A stretch of DNA of 64,000 bases from Allium sativum (GCA_030737875.1 CM060922.1:299761456-299825455), one strand, 5' to 3'. Shown: positions 45,929 to 57,472, counted from the stretch's first letter. Translations and numbers: made by a program. Notes: generated by a model from the letters alone, not told the origin.

Positions 45929-46795
45929 TCTCATGGTAAAGATTCATCCTGGCTTATACTTCTGCGAGATGCTCAAAGTCAAGAGCTTTCCATATACTTG
46001 AGGCTTGAGCTTTTGGAAGGAGTGGCGTTTTTCCATAGTGGTGATTATGAGAAATCTCGCAAGGCATGGAATTCTGCTCAAGTAAAATTTAAGCAGCTTC
46101 AAGGTGCAGACAAAACCCTGTCTCAGCTAATGAACATGGGATATAAAGAAAAATCAGCAAAGTGGGCACTAAGAATGTCTTGACAAGACATCGGGAGTGC
46201 TGTTGATTTTTTAGTTGAAGAAAGAGCTAAGAAAAACCGTAGATACGAAGAGAACTTGAAGCGTCAAAAAGAGATAAGGGAGCAAAAGATGTATGGAGTA
46301 ACTCCATTGAAGAAGGCAGTAGATATTGGAAGGTTGAATGAACTGGTAACAATTGGGTTTGAGAGGGCACTGGCTGCAGAAGTTCCCAGGGTAAACGAGA
46401 ATGACACCCAATTGGCCATGGATCTTCTAACAAATCCTGAAGAGAACTGTAAACTTCAGCGTAAAATCAAGTTAAGGAAAGAAGCAAGGATTCAAAGAAA
46501 AAATAATGTGCAGCAAGGCTCATTATCTGCCGCTGCGGAGGCCGCTTTTGCTGAATCTTCTGCCTCTTTTGCTGAAGCCGAGGCTGCAAATGTTGAAGCC
46601 TCTACTGTTGTTTCTTCAAAAGATAAGACTAGAGATAAGGAAATGGAAGGTGAGCTTGTAGATAAACTAAAAGGTGATGCAATTGAAGACTACGATATAG
46701 AAGTGGATAAGGAAGGTGAAGCAATTGCTGAATATTTATCTCTTCTAGATTCTTCTCAGAATAATGGTTCTTCTTCTTATATGATAATATCATAG
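45929..46795 (+). pseudogene. NUB1: Captured NUB1-like UBA-domain gene fragment
   Basis: The reading frame from SHGKDSSW to a natural-looking end (EAIAEYLSLLDSS...) resembles the C-terminal half of plant NUB1, a UBA-domain protein that binds NEDD8/ubiquitin-like proteins and the proteasome. Visible parts: YLRLELLEGVAFFHSGDYEK; a first UBA (LSQLMNMGY...ALRMS); a basic linker (KEIREQKMYGVTPLKKAV); a second UBA (LNELVTIGFERALAAE); an acidic tail. One in-frame TGA at 46181-46183 interrupts the first UBA. The frame upstream hits TAA at 45926, about where capture seems to start. No intron interrupts the fragment. The identification is from recall of the family, not a search. Confidence 0.75.
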
Positions 46796-48870
46796 GTTTC
46801 ATATATGGTGTATTATGATACATAAACCGTTATTATACCATATAACATAACCTTTACATCAGCTACGGTTTTCAAGTATTTATTATTGTGCTAGGATTTT
46901 GTGTAGGAGAACTTTAGACCACTTCAGGCAAACTTCTTTCAAGGTAGATTACCAAAAAAAAAGGATTGGAAAGAGTATAACATTTCAGGAAAAATCAATG
47001 TGCATTGTAATCTTGACATTAAAATTCTGATATAGGAATCTTAATGTCTTGGACCATGAAAACTCTTTTGCTGAATTCAGTTGAACTGAACTGAGATAGA
47101 ATGAAATCAAGAAAAAGCAATATGCACAGGTTGCAATCTTAAGGGGAATATATTTTGAAATGCCATATTATCTTGAAGTAATATGGATTCATCCTTGGCC
47201 AAAGTTGCTTCAACTAAAGGAATGCATTCATTCCATTTAGAACTCTCTGTTGTAGTGTGAAATAAAATCATCTTTAGAATAGAAATTAAATGTAATAAAA
47301 TGAAAAGAGTAAATGTGGACTTATCCAACCAGTACTGCATAAATGGACATGAACAAAAATGTAGACTTTCTCTAAGAAATATATGTCAATGTTTTTTTTT
47401 CCTCTTGTCATCCAGTACTCTATATATGTCATCGATACATCATTCTTACACTGATAGCATTGCTAATAATATACATAATATAACTAAATCAGGTTTTCAC
47501 CGGTGTCATGATGCATGGATATGGTCTGGTCTAAAAGCTTTGCTCGAGTTACAAGATTTCACGAGAAAACATAACTTCTCTTCAATCGAGCACTTTAGAG
47601 GGTATGATTCTTTCCACTCTTTCTCAGGTTGAAGTTCAAATGCAAGTAAAATAGCTAAGAAATGCATGCACTTAATTTTCATGAAATTTTCAATCTTAAT
47701 GATGATTACAATTTTAAATGTACATGCAACTTTCCTTAACATGGATGTATTATTTGTAGCACTCATCATAATTTGGAGTAATAATCAAAATTGTTGAATT
47801 GTGATTTCAGGGCTTCTCTACCATACTTCACAACCCATACGGATTTAGTTCATAGGTAGCGAGAAGCAATAAAGCAAAGAAATGCGATTAAGAAAAGATT
47901 AACATTCTCGTTTGTACCGTAGTCTTCCAAACCGTGTAATGTTTTGTGATGACTCATGTAATGTTTTTTCTATTAGAAAAGATTAATTTTTCCCACAATT
48001 TGTTGTATGTGTCATTTAGTAGTTTCTCAATATAATTAATTTTTTCATTCGTTCGTGCATGCAAATATATGTAATCTACGATGTTTGTGTATGGTTATGG
48101 ATAGATATTTAATAACATTATTTGATTGTAATAAACTATTGTTGTAATATATAAATATTGTTGATATATAAAACACAACATGTTAAAATTGTTGACATAA
48201 TATATGTACAATGTTTGTCATGAGTTGTAAAATGTTAATGTGCAACATTTTTCGTTTGATTTAAATGTAATTTTAGTTATGGTAAAACAATGTTGTGAAA
48301 AATTTATTTACAATGATTCACATTTGTGGTTGTAATACAAAACATAACGATTAAAAATAATTGTACAAACTTTGCTCTGCAATGTTAAATAAGTGATGCA
48401 AATGAAGTTTAGTTAACAATTAAACAACTTTGTCGGGTTTGTATTTACAACGTTGATTAAATATGATAAAAGCTTAAAATATTATAGTTAAAGTTTGTTG
48501 TATAAAAGTAATACGCAACTTTTGCTGAAAGATGTGAATGATGATTCTACCATGGACGAATAAAGTTGTCAACATATGGAGGACATTGAAAAAAACAGAT
48601 ATGCAACATATACATATTATCGTTAAAAAGTATGTTAAAATATTTGAAATATGTTGTCATTGGCTATCTCATAATGTTTAAAAAACATGGTAAATAGTTT
48701 TACATTTATTTGTTGGTGCTTTCATGATATTTACATTTTGTTGTAATATGTTCTTCTACAACATTTTATACAACATTTAAGTGAATGTTGTAAAAGGGAC
48801 CCCATCTTTCACAACTGTGGATGTAACAATATTATGATAAATGTTGTTAAAATACATCAACAACACTTTT
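46796..48870. other. CACTA right internal and subterminal sequence
   Basis: 46796-~47900 is probably the 3' flank of the captured gene plus unknown sequence; short open frames at 47300-47632 have no recognisable domain. From ~47990 to the end the ACAACATT/AATGTTGT subterminal motifs return. Confidence 0.5.
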
Positions 48871-48906
48871 TCAGTGTTGTGAAATGGTATTTTTGTTGTA
48901 GTGTTG

Positions 48907-49057
48907 CAAAAGTATCTACGCGAGGAGGGGGAGGAGGAGCGGGTACAACTGGTGGTGGACGAACATTGGTTGGACCTGCAGCGGCCCTAGCCTCTAATAA
49001 CCTCCTGTACCATCCTGGTATCGTTACACCCTCCGGAAGGTTAAGATCTTCAGCCAT
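48907..49057 (-). pseudogene. G1 gag, N-terminal end
   Basis: MAEDLNLPEGVTIPGWYRR...PRVDTFA on the minus strand, matching the Gag starts of G2 and G3. It is cut by the CACTA element after about 50 codons; the rest resumes at 44070. The leader 49058-49245 is non-coding. Confidence 0.9.
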
Positions 49058-49245
49058 GCTGAAACGAAAAAGGAAAGATTGAAAATGGAGAATTCGAAAG
49101 ATAAAGATATATGGCTATTGGGGATTATGCTTTTCAAAAAAACTTCTCTTTAAATTACTCATCAAGACATGTTTTTGAAAACACTTCTTCCAAAAATACT
49201 TTAGAAAAATAGTTTTTCTAAAAAATTTATCTGTTCTGGTAACCT

Positions 49246-49260
49246 TAAGCTCTGATACCA
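49246..49260 (-). other. G1 primer-binding site
   Basis: The minus strand reads TGGTATCAGAGCTTA, two bases inside the LTR edge at 49263. Confidence 0.92.
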
Positions 49261-49262
49261 CG

Positions 49263-49849
49263 TGTAACACCCCACGTCCGTTAATGTACGCACACCTAAT
49301 TGGGCTCTGATATCACGTGTAAAACCGGGCTATTGGGCTGACATTTGTGACTACTGGATTTGCCGGACGGGTCCGGGCAGTTTTACGTCACAAACGAGTC
49401 CAACCTCGTGTCCTAAGCATTGATTAACACTTATAATCTTTTACCCCAGTTTTAAATATATCCCTATTCAAATCATTAATTAATTACAATTTTAATGGTG
49501 TCCATAATTGACTCAATTATGGCCATCCACTTATGGTATGCAAAATCATATCAATTGCACCCCAATTTCTTAATATTAAATCCTTAATATTACCCCTACA
49601 CCATGTTATACGTTCGCTTATTCAACACAAAATATACGTTAGACTCGAATAGTCTAACTCATAGCATAAAGATAAGTTATCACAACATATATACAACTAA
49701 AATAGATCTAATCATAAACGGGGTGAAACTTGCATGTGTGATAGATGTCCAACACCTAAACTTGCATAGGCAAAAACTACAACTTGCATAAAGTTACACA
49801 TGTCATGGATCTAAAGGTGTCAACTTGTTTGGTAAAATGTCACAATTTA
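49263..49849 (-). repeat. G1 5' LTR, first part, with internal deletion
   Basis: Starts TGTAACACCCCACGTCCGTT like the other G1 LTR. At ~49330 it jumps to sequence found at ~37686 in the 3' LTR, so about 1.28 kb is missing. The join holds 'gggctctgatatcacgtgta', a second, mutated primer-site/LTR edge. It is interrupted by G3 (ATTTA duplication 49845-49849) and continues at 60437. Confidence 0.85.
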
Positions 49850-50110
49850 TGTAACAACCCGTATTTTTGAATAACATGTTATAACATAAATCAAGGCAGA
49901 ACTAAACTATAAAATTTGAATCAAGGGAAACGGGCAGTGCCATTGCGTTCGTCTCGGAAAAATACGCGAAATAGAGTCCGAGTTTTCGAAAATCGGAGCC
50001 CGTATGACCAAGATATGGCCTTGCGAAGTTTCACGAAAAATTCAAATTCAAAACAGATTCAAATTTCAGAAAATCAGAAGTGGCGGGAAAATTCCCGCCA
50101 GACCCAGGGG

Positions 50111-50197
50111 GGTCGACCTGGGGGTCAACTGGGGAGTCGACCTCCCCCCCCAGGTCGACTGGGGAGTCGACCCCAGGGTCGACCTAGGTGTCAACCT
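50111..50197. promoter_or_regulatory. GTCGAC cluster upstream of G3 promoter
   Basis: GTCGAC or a one-base variant occurs eight times in ~90 bp, with G/C runs between. It lies about 130-215 bp before the TATA box. The 3' LTR copy (57733-57832) has several base changes, more than the rest of the LTR. Confidence 0.5.
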
Positions 50198-50327
50198 GCC
50201 TGGTCGGCCCAGGCAGCCTGGTGCACCCATTTTGGCTGTTTTGACCTGTTTTGGAGGCTTGTGACGGGATTTGATGGCTTGGATTGAATCTAGGGTTAAT
50301 CCTATGGCTAATACTATCCTAATCTTC

Positions 50328-50335
50328 TATAAAAA
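50328..50335 (+). promoter_or_regulatory. G3 5' LTR TATA box
   Basis: TATAAAAA before GACCCCTAAACC, aligned with the G2 TATA box. The 3' LTR copy is at 57955-57962. Confidence 0.65.
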
Positions 50336-50710
50336 GACCCCTAAACCTAGCCTAAATCACCATTATTCAATCCTACAACTAAACTATGTCAAATTTGTTC
50401 CTCTCATGGCCTCCACTCTCATGCTAAAATTTCTAAGTTATTTATATGAGAGATTTTGAGTGCATACAAGTGTTTTCAAGCTTGTATGAGTGTTCTTAGT
50501 TTGCATTCAAGTCAAGTTGCAACATTTCTATTATAAAGCAAGGATTTTTATCGATTTGGCTCAAGGTTTTAATTTGGAGCTTTCATATTTGGGTCTTTTT
50601 GGTGATTGCATAAGGGCTTCGTCTCAATCTTTTAATAAATATTCGTTTGTGTCTTCATAGCATTGTAAGCCCTTTTCTACTTTCATTCTTTGAACTCTAA
50701 AGTTAAATGA

Positions 50711-50945
50711 ATGATGCAAGTTTGGGGTTGATCATTATGATATGCAAGTTTAGTTGATCATTATGATATGCAAGTTTGGTTGATCATTATGATATGCAAG
50801 TTTGGTTGATCATTATGCAAGTTGACACATGTTGCTATGTTATGCAAGTTTGGGTTGATCATGTTATCATGTTATGCAAGTTTGGGTTGATCATTTTATC
50901 ATGTTATGCAAGTTTGGGTTGATCATGTTATCATATTATGCAAGT
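50711..50945 (+). repeat. ATGCAAGTT tandem array (G3 5' LTR)
   Basis: Eight or so 23-33-bp units of 'tatgcaagtttggttgatca' type. The 3' LTR array at 58335-58568 has a different unit count. Confidence 0.9.
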
Positions 50946-51390
50946 TAAACTTGAGTTTGTGAGCTTCAAGCTTTATGTTAAAGGTTGCATTTTGGCAACA
51001 TGGAAGTTATCATATCCCTTATGATAACTTGCATGTGAGGCTAAATGCGAACTTCTAGCAACTTCTACATGTCATTTATCACCATGTATCACTTATATGC
51101 TAAGTTTGGTTTTATGCATACTTTTGAAGCCAAATAATGCAATATGCAAGTATATGAACATATGTACATTTCATATGCCACCATGTTAAACTTGTGGTTT
51201 CAACACCTTTTTGTCATGATTATGCCAAGTTCCCTATTTTATCCTTTATACGTTGTTGCGATTATGTAAACGATGGGATTACGTTGGGGTTGGGTAACAT
51301 TATCACAAGAACATGGTTTTTATAACATGACGTGATATGTAATTATGTTTTGGAAACATAATGGACATGACACTTAGAAAAGATGAGTGT

Positions 51391-51492
51391 GGCCAACTCG
51401 AGATTGTGTTGAGTTTGTAGCATAAATCTACCCGGACCCGCCCGGCTTAACTAGTGGCTACAAACAATAGGACCCAATGTGAGAAGTTGGTC
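51391..51492 (+). other. Covarying structured module A (G3 5' LTR)
   Basis: P1 GGCCAACT with AGTTGGTC; P3 TTTGTAGC (51414-51421) with GCTACAAA (51457-51464). P2 is weak here but good in the 3' LTR copy (59019-59120), where TTGGGTT pairs with GACCCAA. Loops CGAGG/CGAGA and TGTGAGA and core CCCGGACCC are kept. Confidence 0.7.
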
Positions 51493-51504
51493 ATGTTGTG
51501 CTCG

Positions 51505-51593
51505 AACCCGAGGTTAGACCAAGTTGTGGTGTAAAGCTACCCGGACCCGCCCGGCTTAACTAGTAACCACAACAAGGTCTAATGTGAGAGGTT
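51505..51593 (+). other. Covarying structured module B (G3 5' LTR)
   Basis: P1 AACC with GGTT, P2 TTAGACC with GGTCTAA, P3 GTTGTGGT (51523-51530) with ACCACAAC (51566-51573), all perfect. Arms differ from G1 and G2 by paired changes. The 3' LTR copy is at 59133-59222. Confidence 0.75.
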
Positions 51594-51831
51594 AAGGCAC
51601 ATTAAGTTAATGAATGCTTCCTGATTAGGGTTAAGTCATGGTCCACTGAATACTTAACCAATTCGGGCTTGATGGGTTAATCGGGGTTAAGTCATGAACC
51701 TTGGGTACACTTAACCAATTTAATCCACGTTTGGATCGGGTTAACCACATTTAACCCGTTAAGGAAACCCTCCTTTGCAGCAGTAACCCTCTAGATAGTA
51801 TCATAAGACCCTAGGACTAGGCTAGGGTGGG

Positions 51832-51927
51832 GCACGATTACTGGGCTGACATGTAAGTGACCAAAACGACGGCTGTGTAGGTACGCCGGTGTAGGTCCAG
51901 GCGGACTATGATCGTGCACATAGTCCG
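51832..51927 (+). other. Long-range stem and local hairpin in G3 leader
   Basis: GCACGAT (51832-51838) pairs with ATCGTGC (51911-51917), the counterpart of the G2 stem at 27284-27360. An alternative, mutually exclusive local hairpin pairs CGGACTATG (51902-51910) with CATAGTCCG (51919-51927). Confidence 0.55.
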
Positions 51928-52373
51928 GCGTTGGAGAATCAGGCACGGGTACCAGTAGATCTAGGCTGTGCATACTTGATTGGTGTCCGAGGTCTACACC
52001 CTAGGACTTGATACACCTTGGGGTGGACCTAGCACGGTTAGCTACATTTCATGTTTGGGTCGTATGACACCGACACTTGACGAGTTAGGCTTGTAGGGAG
52101 CCGATCAACTAGACCGTGTAGTTGGACCTTGATTTAGGTCACCTCATGATATTGGGCCAAACGTGGGCCAAGGGATCGATTCTCGTTTTTACTTGACATG
52201 TTAGAATGCTAGTACAACCATGGTGCAAAACTTAACCTTGATTATGCGATGACATCTTTATCTATCTTGATTAGTTAATCATCATGCCAGTATGTTGTTA
52301 TCCTTATGATTCATCTCAGCTTCTCATGCCAGTTAACTTTACTAGTTTATGGACTGATAGTAGTAGGGCTTAC

Positions 52374-52436
52374 CAGTCTTTTTGACTGACCTGTTTTCTT
52401 TCGCCTCTTTTCTTCCGTTCCCCCCCCCCCCCTCAG
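52374..52436 (+). other. Hairpin, pyrimidine tract and CAG/GTCCT module (G3 5' LTR)
   Basis: CAGTC (52374-52378) pairs with GACTG (52384-52388). It is followed by ACCTG, a ~40-nt pyrimidine tract with a run of C, and CAG (52434-52436) before GTCCTCAGGGTGGG. Same layout as G2 and G1. The 3' LTR copy is at 60002-60065. Confidence 0.5.
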
Positions 52437-52804
52437 GTCCTCAGGGTGGGAACATTGGAGCTTAGCTTGGATCTTTACAGCTTGCTTACTGGATTTGCTC
52501 ATGTACGGTTTTGGACATTAAGCTAGCTATGGTTTATCACTTCGTTTTGGGGATAGTACTTTATGTGTTTCAGTTTTTCAGTTTATGCTTTTATCTAGAC
52601 TTTGTTTGTTGGAAAATAATGATCAAGTACTTTGTTGTAATATGACTATGGTTTTGAAATGCAAGTTTTATCCGCTGCTTTACTACTCTGTTTTACTTAT
52701 ATGTTATGTCTTGTGATATCTGCATGCATGTTTACCTTGTTTAACGCCCCTCTAAAGCCAATGGACTTGCAAGAGTTACCTTGGCGGAGGTGGGGTGTTA
52801 CATT

Positions 52805-52816
52805 TGGTATCAGAGC
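52805..52816 (+). other. G3 primer-binding site
   Basis: TGGTATCAGAGC two bases after the LTR, complementary to initiator-Met tRNA. The leader to 52994 has no gene. Confidence 0.94.
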
Positions 52817-52994
52817 ATAAGGTTTACAAGATTTGAGCAAAAGTGTTTTTAAAACTTACTTTTTGAAAAACTATTTTCAAAACCAATTAAGTATTTTCCA
52901 AGAAAAGTCTAGTTATTTTAAAAAGGCTATTCCCCAAAAGCCATAGCACTATCCTTCGTTTCCTCGTTCTGAATCTATCTTTTTCTTTTTCAGT

Positions 52995-54458
52995 ATGGTC
53001 GATCTTAACCTTCCCGAGGGAGTGACCATTCCCGGATGGTTCCGGAGGTACTTGGAAGCTAGGGCTAACGATGTGGGCCCAGCAAATACCCCCAACATAA
53101 CTGAGGTCCCTCCTCCTCCTCCCCCTCCTCAGAATCCACAAGCGGATTTCGCTAAAGTTTGCAAGGACTTTAAGGCGATGGGTGGCAAGAACTTCATAGG
53201 GACGGAGACTTTTGTGGAGGCACGAAATTGGTTGAATGAAACCGAAGATCTTTTCGCTATCTTTGATGTGGAAGACCATAGGAAGGTTTTATTGGCAGCA
53301 TGGCTATTAAAAGAAGAAGCTGCTTATTGGTGGGAGGTCACCAATGCTACGAGGCCTATAGAGACTTGGGCCTACTTTAGGACAAGATTTGGGCTTAAGT
53401 TTCTATCATCAGTTGAGGCGAATCTGCAATTGGAGAAGTTTATATCTTTGAAGCAAGGGGATATGACAGTGAGAGAGTATGTGAATGAGTTTAACAAACT
53501 CGCCCGATTCGGTTTGGACGTGGTTAATACCCCCCAGAAGAAGGCTTTACGCTTTGCACGAGGGTTGAATGAGCCATTACAAGGTTTAGCCCTATCTCAT
53601 ATACCCATGGGGGCCACTTTTGAGGGACTAGTAGACATGGCATTGCTTCAAGGAGACAATAAGAATAGCAAGAAAGAAGACAAGACTAATGAGACTCAAG
53701 CCAAGAAGACAGACTCCAAGTGGGGAGGGAATCAGAGCAGTCAGAACAACAAAAACAACAAGAACAACAAGGGCAACAAGGCCAAGGCAAAGGATCCAAG
53801 AAAATGCCACTACTGTGGGAATGTTGGGCACATAGCTAAAGACTGTAAGAAAAGGAAGAGGAAGTCGGGCGAATGCTTTCATTGTGGAGAGACCGGACAT
53901 TTTAGCAAGGATTGCCCCAAGAAGCAAAGGCAGAATCAGCGTGCAAGACCTTCTGGAGGGCAAGTGCATGCTCTCAATGCTGCTCCAGTTCAGGACCAAG
54001 GTAGTATTTCTGTAGAAAGTCTTGTTTATATTTCTGATTATCCTGTTGGCACCTTATTTGATTCTGGCGCATCGCATAGTTTTATTTCTTCTGACATTGT
54101 TGAAAGTTTGCACCAAAGTACTAGCCTAGTTGAGGATCCCTTTTGTGTTTCAAATCCAATTGGGGGTTCCGCCCATTTATCTATGATCTGTGTGGATTTG
54201 AAGATTTCTATCTTGGCCGTAGAATTCACGTGTAATGCTTATGTTCTCGGATTCACGGGATATGGGTTGATCTTGGGCATGGATTGGTTGTCCAGTTATG
54301 GAGCCATCCTCGATTGTGAGCATAGGGTGGTGAGGCTCATGACTCGCCTCGGTAATACCCTAGAAATTTCTTGTAACCCTAGAGGTCCCGTCATGTTATG
54401 TTATCTTGAATCTCTTGACTCGTCCATCGATGATCTGCAATCTGTAAGGGTGGTCTGA
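52995..54458 (+). pseudogene. G3 gag-protease (487 codons, ends at nonsense codon)
   Basis: Starts MVDLNLPEGVTIPGW. Capsid region about 50-215, a Lys/Asn-rich stretch, two intact CCHC knuckles (CHYCGNVGHIAKDC, CFHCGETGHFSKDC) and protease with [11 protein letters not shown]. The frame ends in TGA (54456-54458) where G2 has an Arg codon and the polyprotein continues into RT. Gag and protease themselves are intact and could still be made. Confidence 0.92.
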
Positions 54459-56888
54459 GACTATCCTAATGTCTTTGAGGAAGTTAAGGGGTTACCCCCT
54501 AAACGAGAGATAGATTTTCGCATTTATCTTGTTGATAATGCCAAGCCGGTTTCATTGCCCGTTAGGCACATGGCCCTACGAGAAAGAAGAGAGCTCAGTA
54601 AGCAAATCAAGGAGCTGCTTGAGAAATTTTTTATTAGGCGAAGCATTTCTGAATGGGGTGCTCCGGTGGTATTCGCTACTAAGGCGGATGGCTCGCTTCG
54701 CCTATGTGTTGATTATCGAGAGTTGAACAAGCTGACAAAGAAGAATAGGCACCCTTTACCGAGGATTGATGATCTTTTGACCAGTTGGTAGGTGCTTCTG
54801 TTTTCTCTCAGCTCGATCTAGCCATTGGATTCCATCAGCTTAGAGTAGCTGAGGATAGCATTGATAAAACTACGTTCAGGACTCCAGATGGATTCTTTGA
54901 ATGGCTTGTCATGCCATTCGGTTTGACTAATGCACCCGCCTACTTCGTAGACTTGATGAGTAGGGTGTTCAGGGAGTTCCTTAACAAGTTTGTTGTTGTC
55001 TTCGTGGATGATATTCTGATCTTCTCAAAGGATGAGGAAGAGCATGCTAGGCATCTCAAGGAAGTGATGGATACGCTTAGAGCGCATCAGTTGAAAGCCA
55101 AGTTCTCCAAAATGTCATTTTTGGAGAAAGGAAGTTCGGTTTCTTGGACATATAGTTTCTAAGTAAGGCATAGCGGTGGATCCCGCGAAGGTGGTTGTGG
55201 TTCAAGACTGGAAGACTCCTAGGAATGCAACCGAAGTAAGAAGCTTTCTTGGTCTGGCGGGCTACTATAGGAAGTTCATCAGGGACTTCGCTAAGATTTC
55301 GGCCCCTCTTACTAAGTTAACAAAGAAGAACTTAGAATTCTTGGCAACTTTTGATTTCACGACGACTGTTGAGTCGATGACGGGTTCTTTACCATCCCTT
55401 GAGCTTAGACCCACACTTCTTGATCAAGTTGGGGCTTCACAGAAGGAAGATCCGCAAATAGTCAAGGTCATGGATAAGCTGATTCGGGGTGAGACGTCTA
55501 GTCACCTTGCTAGATATACTATCGATGATAAAGGTTGGCTAAGGCGTGATGGGAGATTATGTGTTCCTCGAGTGGGAGATTTAGTCCATAGAGTTCTTGA
55601 AGAAGCGCATCACTCGAAGACGACTATACATCCTGGAGGGGACAAGATGTATAGGGATATGAAGTGCATTTTCTTTTGGGATGGAATGAAGAAGGATGTA
55701 GCAGAGTATGTTTCAAGGTACATGATGTGCCAACAAGTGAAAGCCGAGTCAAAGAAACCAGGTGGGCTATTACATCCATTGGAGGTCCCGCAATGGAAGT
55801 AGGAGAGTATTTCTATGGATTTTGTGGATGGATTGCCTAGGTCAAGGAGAGGGAACACAAGCATATGGGTCATAGTTGACAGACTTACGAAGAGTGCTCA
55901 CTTCATCCCAGTAAAGAGCAAGAGGACCGCATCATGGCTAGCATCTATTTATCTTCGAGAGATAGTGCGGTTGCATGGAGTTCCTTCTAGCATAGTTAGC
56001 GATCGTGACCCAATTTTCACTAGCCAGTTCTGGAATAGTTTGCAAGAAGAAATGGGCACGCAATTGAATCTGAGTACAGCCTATCACCCCCAGACGGATG
56101 GCCAAACCGAAAGGGTGAATAGAGTGCTAGAAGATCTCTTGAGGCTTTGTGTTCTCGACTTCGGTGGTACTTGGGAAGACCACCTTCCTCTTGTAGAGTT
56201 TTCTTATAATAATAGCTATCAAGCCAGCATAGGGATGGCACCATTTGAAGCTTTGTATGGAAGGCCGTGTAGGTCACCATCTTGTTGGTGGGAGACAACA
56301 GACAGACTTATAATTGGGCCCGATATGATACGGGACACATCCGAGAAAGTTGAATTGGTGAGAAGAAGGATGAAAGCGGCCCAAGATAGACAGAAATCCT
56401 ATGCTGACAAGCGAAGGGCAGATTTGGAATTCGAAGTGGGAGACATGGTTTTCGTGAAGGTTTCTCCTTTGCGTAATGTAGTACGTTTTGGAGCAGTTGG
56501 GAAGCTGGCACCAAGGTTCGTAGGACCCTTCCCTATCATACAAAGAATTGGAAAGATGGCCTATAAGGTGGAATTGCCCGAAAAGCTAGCCGGAGTGCAT
56601 AATGTCTTTCATGTCTCGCATCTCCGAAAGTACCTACATGAGTCCGCTGAGGTGGTTGAACCAAGCATTCTTAAAGACATTGAGGTAGAGAAAGAAGCAA
56701 CCTTGAGAAAAGCTCCGATTCGTATTTTGGGAACAGAGATCAAGAAGTTAAGGAATCGAGAGGTCAAGTTGGTGAAAGTTCAGTGGGGTGAAGCCGAGGT
56801 AGACGCAACTTGGGAAACCGAGGAGAAAATGCGTGGGCTTTATCCATTCCTTTTTGAGGGTACATTCTCGATCTCTTTTCCTAATTAA
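54459..56888 (+). pseudogene. G3 pol relic (RNase H deleted)
   Basis: Compared with G2: a one-base deletion near 54775, an RT palm with intact [10 protein letters not shown] in a new frame, a one-base insertion near 55109, then an in-frame loss of about 165 codons at ~55334 that removes RNase H. Integrase zinc part follows, then TAG at 55800-55802 in place of a Trp codon, and an open stretch 55815-56888 with the first and second Asp, Glu (DGQTERVN) and chromodomain. It cannot produce a working Pol alone. Confidence 0.93.
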
Positions 56889-57263
56889 TACATCTCTCTT
56901 TTGCTATCCATGTTTATCTTGTTTATCTAGTTATCTCGTTAATCATGTTATGAGGACCTTAGGTAGAAACCCTTTGGATGAAACATGTATTTGAAACATG
57001 TTATGCTTGATGGTTGCAAGTGGTTGCAAGTGTTTGCACGTAGATACTCGTGGATGCATAATACACATTAGGCACTAAGATCGGCTCACACACTTTCATG
57101 TTGCATATGCATGAGTGCTTATACTTATTTATGGATGAAACTCGTTATGCTATCACGTGGATGTTGCATATGGATGAATGTTATGTGCACTCATGTAGAG
57201 ATCATAAATTATGTTAGGAATTCGCATACATATGGACTCATTTCACTAACATACTTTGCATTA

Positions 57264-57291
57264 AGGAGGTTTACTGTATCAGTAACCGCCT
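57264..57291 (+). other. Conserved hairpin in G3 3' untranslated region
   Basis: Identical to the G2 hairpin at 33157-33184 although the flanking sequence has diverged. It lies 182 nt before the 3' LTR. The rest of 56889-57459 has no gene. Confidence 0.65.
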
Positions 57292-57459
57292 GATTTTCGC
57301 ATTAGATAAGTACATATACACACACCTTTGCATATGAACATACAGCATTTAGAATCCTTTAAGGACAATGACTGCACGTGGATGATGTTTTGAGTAGATG
57401 GATGATGGATGATAGGATACGTTCTTTCTAACTTGGAGATTTCGGGGATGAAATCCTTT

Positions 57460-57472
57460 AAGGAGGGGAGAA
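57460..57472 (+). other. G3 polypurine tract
   Basis: AAGGAGGGGAGAA directly before the 3' LTR. Confidence 0.93.

Larger units (their letters stand above)
44071..48903. mobile_element. Non-autonomous CACTA (En/Spm) transposon carrying gene fragment
   Basis: 4833 bp between 3-bp duplications TTG (44068-44070 and 48904-48906), inside G1 gag. The ends are inverted: CACTACAGCAAAAACAC at the left and CACTACAACAAAAATAC as the complement of the right, followed in both by ACAACACTGA. Dense ACAATGTT/AACATTGT motifs in the first and last ~0.7 kb are the usual transposase-binding subterminal repeats. No transposase frame is present. The central part holds a captured NUB1-like gene fragment. Confidence 0.94.
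49850..52802 (+). repeat. G3 5' LTR
   Basis: TGTAACAACCCG to GTGGGGTGTTACA. In order it holds a GTCGAC cluster, TATA box, 'tatgcaagtttggttgatca' tandem array, two structured modules, a long-range stem with a 9-bp hairpin, a hairpin/poly-C/CAG module, and the end. No gene is supported. Confidence 0.94.

Noticed and set aside
47300..47632. 110-codon frame in the CACTA element
   Set aside because: No recognisable domain, A/T-rich, overlaps probable flank of the captured gene; not supported as a gene.
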